The notes beneath the pieces were generated by a model. The model was not told the DNA's origin, did not search any database, and saw nothing but the letters and a program-made list of their open reading frames with translations. This document shows positions 46,790 through 57,661 of a stretch of DNA of 64,000 nucleotides, one piece after another. Position 1 is the first letter of the stretch. Every line of letters begins with the position of its first letter. The position numbers and the translations under genes were made by a program. This DNA is from Corylus avellana (Eukaryota; Streptophyta; Magnoliopsida; Fagales; Betulaceae), in assembly GCF_901000735.1 (NCBI RefSeq), contig NC_081543.1, positions 28,290,251 through 28,354,250 on the forward strand. The letters run 5' to 3'.

Positions 46790-47068
46790 GGCCTTGTTTG
46801 GTAAAAGGGTTAGAGTTGGCCTAAACACTATTCATCATCATTTAAAAAAATATATATATATAAATCAAAACATTTTCACATTTTCACTTTTTATATCACA
46901 TCATTCAATTTTTATTATTATTCAAATAAAAAAATTACTATAAAACAAAACTTTTTTACTTTTTTCATACCACTTTTTTACTTTTTTATATAAAACATTA
47001 TTACTTTTTTTTTACATCAATCTACATCAACTACAGTGTTTAGATTAACTCATTTACCAAACACCACC
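46790..47068. mobile_element. Tourist-like (PIF/Harbinger) MITE, 279 bp
   Basis: Termini GGCCTTGTTTGGTAAA and, reverse-complemented, GGTGGTGTTTGGTAAA. TTA lies on both sides (46787-46789 and 47069-47071), the target duplication of PIF/Harbinger elements. The AT-rich interior has no ORF. Confidence 0.75.
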
Positions 47069-47071
47069 TTA

Positions 47072-47638
47072 ATGACATGGACATGGTCAAAAATTGACAA
47101 TAGGAGATGTCGGTGCTCTGGACTCGAAATAGCAGAGGTCAGAGACAGAACAAAAACGTAACATCATGTCTTTTTCTGAAAAAGCCATTCTACAGAATCT
47201 ACCAAAATACGTACAGAAGGAGAACCCTGACACAAGAAAGATATACAAAAAAAAAAAAGCTTAAATAATTTTTATGTGAAAATTTCAATATATAAATATT
47301 AACTATTAAAATAAAAAGAAAGAAAGATATGTAATAAAAAAAAGTACATAAAATATTTAAGGTGGTTGAATATATTTGCATATAAAGTTATAAACTATAT
47401 AGATGCACAATATAAAGAGGGTTTTCGCTCGATTTCTTTAAAAACAAATTAGGCGACTAAGGCCTCCTAATGGAATAAGACAGCATAAATTATAATTAAG
47501 TTTTGTGAGGAAAAAAAAAAAAAAAAATCTTTTAAGGCTCAAATTATGATAAAGTGGTTAGTTAATAGTCTTTAATTAAAGCTCAATTATAGTAAAAAAA
47601 TTACAAAAAAATCAAATTCCAAGATATTTGATACTTTA
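47072..47638. other. Intergenic, no feature recognised
   Basis: AT-rich, with two A runs (47510-47526 and near 47250). Nothing is supported. Confidence 0.4.
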
Positions 47639-47971
47639 GAGGGTAAAATTTACTTAACCTTTTCAAACTATCATCCCAATGACAATCGACCTCCCAAACT
47701 ACTAAAACAATGACAATATACCCTCCAATACTAGCAAAATAACGAAATTACCCCTATAAAAATTTCAATAAGACAAAAATATCCTCAAAATTTGAAAAAA
47801 AAATATAGTATTTTTGTTTTTATTTTAATAAGGGTAATTTTGTCATTTTGTTAAAATTGGGGGTACATTGTCATTGTTTTGATAGTTTATGAGGTAAATT
47901 GTCACAATTGATAGTTTGGGGACTAGATTATAATTGGGGTGGTAGTTTGAAGGGGTTAAGTGAACTTTACC
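47639..47971. mobile_element. Foldback element, 'gggtacattgtca' type
   Basis: Left arm starts gggtaaaatttacttaacct and continues with ttcaaactatcat and gacaatataccctcc. The right arm ends with gggggtacattgtcattgtt, ggtagtttgaaggggttaag and tgaactttacc. The arms are inverted with about 100 bp between them. Borders are approximate because an A run follows directly. Confidence 0.65.
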
Positions 47972-49194
47972 AAAAAAAAAAAAAAAAAAAACCAAAGAAA
48001 AATAATATTTATAATAAGAGTTATGATAATTTTATGTAGCTCAACACAAAACATATTGAAACTCAATGTCTTGCACCAGAAATTAATTCTACATATTTGG
48101 AAAATTAATTCTGCATATATTGAAACTAAATGTCTTTCATTAAATTTGTCAGGATGTAAAATTTTGCTGATACAACAAGGCTACAAAGAAGTAATAGTGG
48201 CCCGTGGGGTTTATGATTAGGTGGGGGATTGGTTCTTTGGGTCCCAACCATATGGTTGGGTGCATATAGGGGTTTGGTGAAGAGTCGAGTCAGGGGTCAA
48301 CGGAACCCATAATCAATGAGCTACAGTTTCCATGGTGTGGACGTTGGACAACCAGGTCAATATTCTCTGCTATACCTATTTCCGGGTCAATGACGTTTAA
48401 TTAAATGTGCCACGTGGTGGTGGACATATAAATTTTTAGGTTTGGAGACTAAATTTTAAAAGAATATGTTTTGGGAGTAAAAACATTTACATTAGAGGGT
48501 TAAATATGAGAAAATTTTAAAATTTTAAGAAAAATTTAATACTTTGGGAGGCTAGTCCCCCCTTCGCGGCCCGCCCATACATCTAGTTCCGCTCTTGGCC
48601 GTGCTAGTCTTTTGGAAAGAAACACGGGTCTAAAATCTTCATGAATACTAAGAACTTGTTTGGCAAACCATTTTCTCCTTTTTTTTTATTGTTTACGTTA
48701 TTGTTTTTTTCAAAAAAAATTAACATACAAAATTTATACTTTTTATATCGCATTTTTTATTTTTTTTATTATTATTTTAAAAAAAATATGAAATATAACT
48801 TTTTCACTTTCAACAAAAAAAAAATTCAATATTTTATGCCACATCAGCTACAATATTTAAGGCAAAAAGTTTGCAAAATGGACTGGACACTGGATAGGCA
48901 TAATTCCTTAAGTCCATGGGTTGAATAGACAAGACCTAAAAAGATATCAAAGGTAGATACGACTAGTCTCTGCCACGTGGATAGGCATAATTCCTAAAAC
49001 TAGCCCTTATTGGGGGCGGATGTGGGGCCAGAAGAGGATTGGAATCTACTTGTTGGAGGCGGTGCTTAGCCCTAGGAATACATAAGAAAAATGGCTTCCA
49101 TATTGAAAATGATGGACAAAACCCTTGTGGCCGGAAAAAGAAAAGTAAAGAGATAAAAAGGATCCGAATGCCCTATTGTGGAGAAATTGAAAAT
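47972..49194. other. Intergenic, no gene recognised
   Basis: 48655-48680 (gaacttgtttggcaaacca) looks like one end of a PIF-type MITE without its partner. Two copies of ggataggcataattccttaa/ggataggcataattcctaaa (48892 and 48979) form an imperfect direct repeat. Confidence 0.4.
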
Positions 49195-49345
49195 TATTCA
49201 ATTGTTAATTGTGCCCTTCATTTTAAATTTAATAATTTATAAAATCATTTAAATATCAGTCAACATTTAATGCATCGGTTATACAAAGACAACTGGCATT
49301 TTATAAACTATTAGATTTAAAATGAAGGGTCACGATTAACAATTG
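49195..49345. mobile_element. Foldback MITE, 'ccttcattttaaat' family, copy 2
   Basis: caattgttaattgtgccctt at the left pairs with aagggtcacgattaacaatt at the right. The inner cattttaaatttaataattt and attttataaac match the copy at 9010-9185. ggttatacaaa is shared as well. Confidence 0.72.
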
Positions 49346-50222
49346 GAAGGAATCTCAATTCGATAAAAAGCCAGTCTATGATGGATACGTAAATAATAAC
49401 GAAATAAATTCCAATTGATTTGCATTTATTTTACATTTGATGGTTATATCTAACTTTACAAATGCAATTAATGACAAAGGATTTGAAGGTATAAATCCAT
49501 CATCTTAAATTGAGTCATTATTTTTATTTATTTTTTATTTTTTATTTTTGTAAAAAAAGCAATGTACCCTTCATCAACATCACAACATGACTTTGTAAGA
49601 CACTAAAAAACCTTTCAACCCAAAACACTAAACCATTAAAAAACCCTAAATCTTAATCACAAATCCCTTTAATCATGATTCATGAGTCATAGGCTGGAAT
49701 CAAGCTTGAGAATTGTCCGAGTAAACCTGATCCCAAATTCATCCCTTGATATGTTTCATCCATATGCAGACCAAATGACATGACTGCAGAAGAAGTCAAA
49801 GCTACATTAGTTTTACAAGGTCTTTTAATAAACTGAAATAATACCAAAAAAAAAAAAGAAATCAACACTTTGCTGAAAGGGAGGCCTCAAAACTCTTCCA
49901 AATTGCATGGTTCCTCGATGAATTATCCCTATAGGCTATATAGTGTTGGTTTATATCAGTGTCAAGCTACTTTTTTTGATATAGAATTGAAAACACAACC
50001 ATAACTTACAACTCATTCCAGCAAATTCCTCTAAAACCTGACTCTAAAATCTAATGTTCATCCTGTCCCATCCTTCACACACATCATGTGGAAACTATCC
50101 TCTTCAAAAGGAAAGAACAATTTCCTTTTCTAAAAAACAACTGTATATGTTATTCAATTATTCTGTTTGAGCTCTTGTAAACTGTAAACAACTGTATATT
50201 TGACCTAAAACACAATGCAATT
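49346..50222. other. 3' flank of the PAS-kinase gene; no other gene
   Basis: AT-rich sequence, probably including the kinase 3' UTR close to 50222. Nothing else is recognisable. Confidence 0.4.
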
Positions 50223-50790
50223 TTAAGGTTCTGAGCTCCTTGGGGTCGGCACTGCTGAAGCTTTTTGGAGTAGGGCCATCAGTATCCGGATTATGTCTTC
50301 AAATGATGGGCGCTGTTTTGGGTCACTGCTTGTTTCCACAAACAAAGGTTTAGTTTCAACTTAGAAGTTTAGTGTAAAACACAGACAAAGAATTAGTGAA
50401 AATGAAAGTACCTTTGCCAACAGTCTTGGATAATGGATGCAACTTGGGGATCAAGGCCTTCTGGTAGGTCTAATCTTCTGTCCATGAACCCTACAACTCC
50501 CACAACCTTTTAAAATGAAAGACAAGTGGTCACACAGGAGCTTCAAAGACTAGAGAGCTTGAATGTGTGTGTTTACGTGTTTTGTGTTGTGTTGTTAAAT
50601 CTCCACTTATCTCAAAAGTTTAAGAATACACATGAATTATTTAATTAAAATGAGAGGTGAATGATGGAAACAAGGTTTAAACTCATGACCTTGGCTCTGA
50701 TATCCTGTTAAATCATTGGTTATCCCATAAGCTTAAACTTGTAGGAAATAAGTGATTTAATTATTTAATTAATATTCTACACTTGTGTGC

Positions 50791-50831
<41 letters not shown>

Positions 50832-53800
50832 AAGGAGTTTAGGTTGTTCCATGGAATGGATTCTGTCATTAATTCCCACAGGATGACACCAAAACTGAAC
50901 ACATCAGATCTGCTTAGAAAGAAGGAATGTTATTATTGCAGGAAAACGTTTCACATGATTATCACTCAACCGCCAGCCCCAAAAGAAAAAGGGAAAAGAA
51001 ACTTTTAAAGCTCAGTCAATGTAAGTTACTTTTCATTTGAAGGTTCATTTCGAAGGACTTCAGGGGCCATCCACTGAGGCTGCATGTGAAAAGACAAACA
51101 GTTCAAAGATGTTCACCGACAAAAATTAGCCACTGCATATGAATATAGGAGTCAAAAAGAGATTTTAAAATGAAAAGAGGGAATGCAGATCATTACTGTT
51201 CCTCTCCCTGATTTTGCTGTTATAAAGGTTGAGTTCTTTAACCTTGATAGGCCGAAGTCTCCAACCTGAATAAAATTGAATTTGACTTATAAGCAGCTGC
51301 TATATGCTCATTGCTCAATCTACTCGAATCATTTAAAGCAATTAACCACCACATATTACCTTGACAGTCCAGTTTTTATCAACAAGCAGGTTAGAAGACT
51401 TCAAGTCTCTATGTACTATTGGCGGATTTCTGTGATGCAAATAATTCATACCTCTAGCCTGCAGTAAAATAATGGATTTTGTTGTGCTTACCCTCATGTT
51501 CAAAAAGTGCGCACACACACACACACACGCAGAGGGATGTAGAGAGCAGGAGAAAGAACGTACGACATCAAGGGCCATCCTCAGACGCCTTCTAATGTCT
51601 AATGCCTGACTGTTCCTGTGAAGTGTTTTGAAAAGGCTTCCTCTGACCATGCAAAACAAAATAAACGTAACAAACTGGCATATACTTCTGAAAAAGAGAA
51701 AAAAGGAAAGAAAAGAGTAGAATATGCACATAGTTGGGCTCATTCTAGTATATGCACACATCAACCAGCATCAAGTATCCCAATTAATAAGAGGTTCTCA
51801 CACTACCAGGGCCAACCAATGACTTTTGCACATCCAAATGCATTGCCTATGTGACCAATGCACTCAACAACAACACAATAGCAGATAAAACACAATTTAA
51901 TATGACAGTAAAATACCATCTCTCAGTGGACTTCATTTGCATATAGTATATCAGGTTAACTGTTAAATCACTACTTATCCAAAAAACTTAAAGGTTCAAA
52001 CTCAATAACATGACTCTAATACCATGTTAAATCACCACTTATCTCAAAAGTTTAAACTCATAGGAAGGGGGATATGTAATTATTTAATTAACATTTAACA
52101 TTAACCACTCTTAAAAAGCAAAACACTTCTTGCCTGGGTAGAAACTCTGTGACAATTGCAAGTCGCTCTTGTGTATATACTGCTCCCATAAACAACAATA
52201 CATTTGGATGTCTCAATCTCTTCATTATATCAATCTAAAACATAAGAGAAGCCGTATGTAAATAAAATAAAAAAAAGCATAGAGAAAGAGTACTTATAAA
52301 TTTGCTGAGTTTCAAGTACCTCTTTTTTGTAGTCGCTTAAAGTTCTTTCACTATATTCATTCCCGAAGTAAACCTTAATGGCAACATCCTGATCAGAAAC
52401 AACAATTCTTAAGGTCAAGGCATTGAATTAATACTCTTACTTTGGAATAGGAAATAGAGGAACTTGTGAGTTTGAAAATTTACTGATCCATTCCAAAGTC
52501 CGCGATAAACAATACCATAGGAACCTGTAAGGAAAGAAACGATTCATGATATAAGAAATTCTTATTTCCCTACTTTGAGCCTAAATCTTCTCATAAAAGG
52601 AAATGGAAAATGTTTCAAATAATTAATAGACCTACTATGTTGTCATAATATTGCACATATGCCTTTAACATAAGATAGTGAGACTAATTGACAGTTCTAC
52701 ATCCATTCAGGGTCTACTTCCCCTTGGGCCAACTTTCGGCCTAAGCACATACATGCACACTTTGTAAGTGCACGTGTGACTGTTAGGTACAACATCAGGT
52801 TATACCATAATAATAAGAGTGGTTAATATAACACTTTGGACTCAAACTCACATGCTTAAGTTTTTTGAGTTAAGTGATGCCCAAATCTTATATCAAAGCC
52901 TCACTTGGAGATTTGTTATGTATTATTTTCCTTAACAAGTGATATTAGAGCTAATGGTTCAACTTTGTCTTAGGTAAGTGTACAACTCTTATATATGTAC
53001 GTGACACTTTTGGATTTGTAAAAGACTCACATACGAGATGAAGTTAGGTCAATGTGATACAAACTCACACGAGGAAAAGATTTATTGAGTGCATGTGTTA
53101 GTGCTAAAGTCACACGTTGAGTAATAGTCGTAACTCATAATAGTGAGTGGCTAAATAATAGTGTCAAGCTTAAACTCATAGGCTTTAGCTTTTAGATTAA
53201 GCGGTATCCCAAACTTGTAAAATCAAGGCCTCACTTAGAGACTCTCTAGGTATTATTCTCCCCAACACACACACACACACGCACACATGTCAAAATAAAA
53301 ATGAGCAACTCAAGTTTACCTTGCCCAATCTCGTCCCCAAAATCTAGATCTTCCCAGTGAATCTCACAATCTACTATAGAGTTCAATTCATTTTCCCCTT
53401 TGCTTGATGGACTCCCATGGCTGCCAAGGCTCTCCCCTGAACTTGTGAACTGTTTATTGTCTTCTTGTCTTTGGGTTTCCTCTTCTATATCCAAAGCTTT
53501 CAAGTTTGATACTTCTGGTTCCAACTCATTCGCATCGACTTCGTAACCTAATCTTGGCAATGGATCTCCAGTTCTAGTTAGTCTAAAACACTCGGTACAC
53601 TCCCTTGAATAGGCTGCAAAAGAACGTTCCTCAAAGTCCTTTCGAGTTTTATGCCCATATACATTATTGTGGGGGATCTCTCCCTTATCCTCTGTATCAG
53701 TTGTGCAAAGGTATGAAGTTGATGCCTCTCTAGAAGAATAAGGATTGCCTATCACTTTTCTTGCTGAAGAATCATTAGCACCATTTTCTTGAATACTTCC

Positions 53801-56800
53801 ATCGTCTTCTTTCCCAGAGTTTCGAGTTCCCTTAATGTTGAACTTTGCCAAGACCTTTGCTGCCTAAAGTCATTCCCAACCAATTAATATAGCACAAATG
53901 TTAATCAAAAGCAGAGGCTGTTATTCATATCAAGATGAGAGAATTTCTCAGATAAATATTACTTGTAGTAGGTTGTGACATGAAAGAGTTTCCCAATATA
54001 TGAATAACACCACATGGCAGCAGCATACCATTTAACAGAAGTTTAGATACAAATGATGGATAAGAACAAAGTATCAAAAGGCTCACTCCAACACTATTAC
54101 TTCTGAGAGAAGCAAGGAAAGTGGAAAGTAACTTAACCTTTGGTTCATTTTCAGAAGACTTCCAACAAATAGCTTAAAAAATTTATTAAAAACCCATTAT
54201 TCTCATCCCGATAATGAACACAGGATCCCAAAAACGGAGCCAAGATTTCTTATTATGAGGGGCAAAAATATCAATGAAGGATCAAATTTAACTTCGATAA
54301 GGGATAAACTTAATTTTTAAGCCTAAAAATACGTATGTAACAAAGGAACATTCACATCCCATTCAGCAAATTCCCTATCCATTTTAGCTAAGAAATCACA
54401 TTTTTCTATTTTAGTTACCCACTTTTCTAAGGCACCCACGTCTCATTCTTTATTTTAGTTATCCGCTTTCATTATTCAATTTAAATATTTATTCTTTTTC
54501 AAAACACCTACATTCTAAAGTCACGTGTATGTCTTATCAAAAATCTTATTTTTTTCACGTTTGGTGAGCTATGGCACTCACTAGCTAGCCGGATGGAGCT
54601 ACATTTTCACCCAAATTTGTATCCTAGCTAGCCAATTTGTGTGAATGCTACATTCTTCAGAATCTCCTCATCAAAAGTACATACACAAATTTGATCTGTA
54701 ATCCATTGGAAAAGAGACTTACTAGTGTACTGGGTTTCTCTGATTTAACATCTTCAGAGTCTATTGGAGTATCCTCCCTCTCCATCGATGTATCAGAAGC
54801 ACTGCATGCATCATCTGATCCACGTCTCCGCAATAAAAGTTTTGAGGCCTGATTGATCCAAAAAATTAATTTGATAATTATAATTACACAATAATTATAA
54901 CTGAAGGAGTTGTATTAGTGCAATTCATACGCACCAGATTGGAAACAGAGGATGCAATCTGTGGCACTGGCACGATTGGTGGACGTGGGTGCCACTGAAC
55001 CCTTTTCAAGTTTGACCCCCGTGCATGATCCTGACATGTTCTCAGGTTGTCTGAACCTTTAATGTTATATAATGTCGCATCACTTGAAACAGTGATAAAA
55101 CCAGCAATCTCAGCATCCTCATATAATGGGCTTTTTGTCACAATCGCCATGAATATTTCACCAGACCTCTTCTTAAAAGGAAACCGACCTGACCATGATT
55201 GCCCAGTGCTCAACCTATCCATGATGTTCTTAAGAGGTGCATAATATTCTTCAGCAATTAGGAGTTCAGCAACTTGTTGTCCAAGGACCTCATATTCCTT
55301 CCATCCATAGAGATTTTCAGCAGAACGATTCCTGAAATAGATTTTTTTAAGATAAAAACGAAATGTGATATTGCTAACATGCTACACAAACTCTCACTCT
55401 CACATCGATTAACACGGCTTTTAAAAAATTATCATTGAATTTGAGATTAATTACTATAGGATTTTAATATAATTGTGATTTTAAAAGCATGTTTCAGAGT
55501 ATAGGATTGAGAAATGTGTGTAGCATTTCTCAAAAAAAAAAAAACCTATTTCTTTCCGAGTAAAGCTGCATTTCACACTCATTTGTCACACATATTTTAC
55601 ACCACTAATGTAAAGTGTTCTAAATGGTTTTTCTTTTGAATTTTTAGTAGCATTGCTCTTTCTTTCATAATCTTAAGTGGAATCTCTTGACACTATGATA
55701 TTTTTATGAGAATCACAAAGCTAAGGATGATATGAAACATGCATTTTTCCTGATCCAGAGCATGTTGAAAAGATCTCCACAAATCATGTCAAATATACAG
55801 GAAAAATAGGTAAATTTTTTTAACAGATCAGTTGCCATACAGTGAGATTGGTCGGTGAAAGTTTGCATAAAGCAAGTTTGAAAATGTCAAAATATGAAAA
55901 GATTAATCTCTGTATTGCGATTAAGAATATTTGCCTTTGCTGACATATGATATAAGCATATCAAGATGACAAACAAGCAGCCTCAGCACATTAGGCAGGA
56001 GAGCCAAATCAAATCTCATTGATTAGATAAAGACCTATACCCTTTTGCTGACATATAAAACAAGCATATAAGAGGTGCAACTCTTAAGATTAGGCATGAT
56101 CAGGGGGGAGCCAGAAGTTCAATACCAAATGGATCCATGCGTGTGTAACTTACCAATTCAAAAGAAGTAATGATGGGAATAAAATTGACCTAACATTGGT
56201 GGCGCCATCCAAAATTGCACCTGAAATTGCCATAGAATACAAGGCTAAAACTTATTATTTTGAAAAGTTTAGCGGGGCATCCAAAAACAGAGAGCTCTGC
56301 CCCTGGGCATGATGCTCAAGTTATTTAAGCCTTGCCTTGAGAGTTGAGAGTTACGCCTGGTTAGACATTGAACTATATTAATTCTCAATAAGGTTGGCAA
56401 TTTTGACACGATTTGTGAATACAACATGAACCTAATACAAAATTAATGAGTTAGATCTATATAATTTTATACCCACATGCCTTATCATCAAGCGAACACG
56501 CCTTATCATCAAACGAACACGAATTGTCATCTCTAATTCCAAGTGCTTGAAATTCTCAACAGAGTTCCTTGAATTGGCCTCTACTCCACCCTGCCCCCAC
56601 AAAGTTCTTGAAATTGAAAAGACAAACGAATATCAAAACCACACGCACAGTTGTTTATCAAAGCTTCCAGGATATAGCTTGATAGGACCTGCTATCCACC
56701 TAAGCCAACAAGTGCCAAATATATGCCAATCTTCACATCTTCCATTAAATTCCTTTCCCATCTCTTCTTTTTGGATGAGAAAACCAGAATACTGTACTAA

Positions 56801-57661
56801 GAAAAATTAATGAAGGAGGAAGGTTGTGAACTTTGAATGTCAACTTCTGTCAAGCATCTTCAAAGTTTGACTGAAAGATCAATATCTCCCACCAAATTTA
56901 CTACCTAAACCTCCCTATTCAAATTATAGTTCTATTAATTCATTCACCAAATTCTTCAAGTTCAATTACGTTCAAATCAACATAAAACTTACTTTGAACC
57001 TATCTCCTCTTAAATATAAATTAAATGATTAAATCCAACTATTCTTATCGACTTATTCTTTTGAAATAAGTGGTAATTTAGCATATTATATTAAGTTTAA
57101 ACTCGTCTCCGTCATTTCATCATCTATTTAATCTACTTTTGAAATAAGTGTCGATTATGAAACCACACAACTGTTCCATCAAAACAACTACAGTAACATG
57201 TCTCAAACTCATATTAACTCCAACAAGGCAACATGGGTAACCAAAAAAGTTCACAAACAGGCAAACAAGAATAAAAGAATGTCTGACTTTCATGAAATTA
57301 ATTTCTCTTTGCCACAGACACAGACACAGACACACACATACCAGTATACGATCTCCCCAGAAGAAGCTCTGCACACGTGAACAGCTTGGCCCATGCAGTC
57401 CAAAACTTTCCGGTAGGGATTCCCCGTCACGAAGAGCCCCGGCAGGCAACCCCAGCCGTAATCTGAAGCCATCATCTCCATTTCTTCCTCCCTTATCTTC
57501 TTCTCTTTCACCAACTCGTCCAACTGCTCTCTCAGCCTCGTGTGACTCGCCTCCAAGCTCTGACACCGATCCGCCAGCGCTCGGTACAGGCCCGTCTGAG
57601 ACTCGTCGCCAGCCATCGATGTTCCCGGAGCCTCGCCGGAGTAGGGGTGGGCAATGCGCAT
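50223..57661 (-). CDS. PAS-domain Raf-like protein kinase (MAPKKK group C type, At4g23050-like)
   Basis: Fourteen minus-strand exons: 57661-57342, 55331-54935, 54848-54723, 53863-53320, 52524-52484, 52388-52320, 52234-52134, 51642-51564, 51458-51360, 51265-51197, 51079-51030, 50909-50828, 50506-50412, 50325-50223. All join in frame to 724 residues. A coiled-coil-like start ([20 protein letters not shown]) precedes a PAS domain (about 75-200; [19 protein letters not shown]), then an acidic Ser-rich linker. The kinase domain has the Gly loop GQGSYG (461-466), Lys481 in [12 protein letters not shown] (575-582), DFG (595-597) and APE (620-622), so it looks active. Such kinases are cytosolic Raf-like Ser/Thr kinases whose PAS domain may sense a ligand or partner. 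The second ATG at 57616 (MAGDESQ, 709 residues) resembles orthologue starts as well as or better than the first. Exon 7 ends at a GC donor, and exon 14 has tandem acceptors. Confidence 0.93.
50593..50781 (-). mobile_element. TRIM-like element in kinase intron 12
   Basis: The right LTR (50706-50781, 76 bp, plus strand tgttaaatcattgg...attctaca) is preceded by gctctgatatcc (50694-50705), the complement of a tRNA-Met primer-binding site. A shortened copy of the LTR begins at 50593 (tgttaaatctccacttatct). The element is therefore oriented on the minus strand, like the gene. It has no coding capacity. Confidence 0.65.
50796..50826. repeat. (AG)n microsatellite next to kinase exon 12 donor
   Basis: About 15 AG units. 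On the coding strand the CT run starts with the donor GTCTCTCT itself. Confidence 0.9.
51961..52100 (-). mobile_element. TRIM-like element in kinase intron 7
   Basis: The right LTR at 52025-52100 is 76 bp (tgttaaatcaccacttatct...acatttaaca). gactctaatacca (52012-52024) is a decayed primer-binding-site complement, and a truncated LTR start lies at 51961 (tgttaaatcactacttatcc). It is the same family as 50593-50781 and 28918-28994. Confidence 0.68.
52131..52134 (-). other. GC splice donor of kinase exon 7
   Basis: The coding strand reads CCCAG|GCAAGA at the exon 7 end, a GC-AG intron with the usual strong flanks. The next exon begins after ggtcag with AGGAAGC, restoring [11 protein letters not shown]. 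The nearest GT, seven bases downstream, would shift the frame. Confidence 0.85.
52826..53267 (+). mobile_element. Second TRIM-like element with two diverged about 115-bp LTRs, kinase intron 4
   Basis: 52826-52940 and about 53146-53267 are direct repeats: cttaagttttttgagttaag/ctttagcttttagattaagc, then aaagcctcacttggagattt/aaggcctcacttagagactc, both ending with a tattattt.cc..aaca motif. After the first copy comes tgatattagagc (52943-52954), one base from a tRNA-Met primer-binding site over most of its length. No ORF is present. Left borders are approximate. Confidence 0.55.
55373..55533. mobile_element. Foldback MITE, 'aatgcta' family, copy 5, kinase intron 1
   Basis: aacatgctacacaaactctc at the left pairs with gagaaatgtgtgtagcattt at the right. 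The inner portion carries aattgtgattttaaaa as in other members. Confidence 0.6.
56389..56535. mobile_element. Short hAT-like MITE, kinase intron 1
   Basis: Ends TAAGGTTGGCAATTTTGACA and, reverse-complemented, TAGAGATGACAATTCGTGTT. Just inside the right end a 22-bp unit (cgccttatcatcaarcgaaca) is doubled. Flanking attctcaa/attccaag agree only in part, so the duplication is uncertain. Confidence 0.55.

Noticed and set aside
53246..53319. Extension of the kinase exon 4 past its donor
   Set aside because: The frame continues into the AC microsatellite, but the GT donor at 53319/53318 restores the kinase Gly loop with the next exon.
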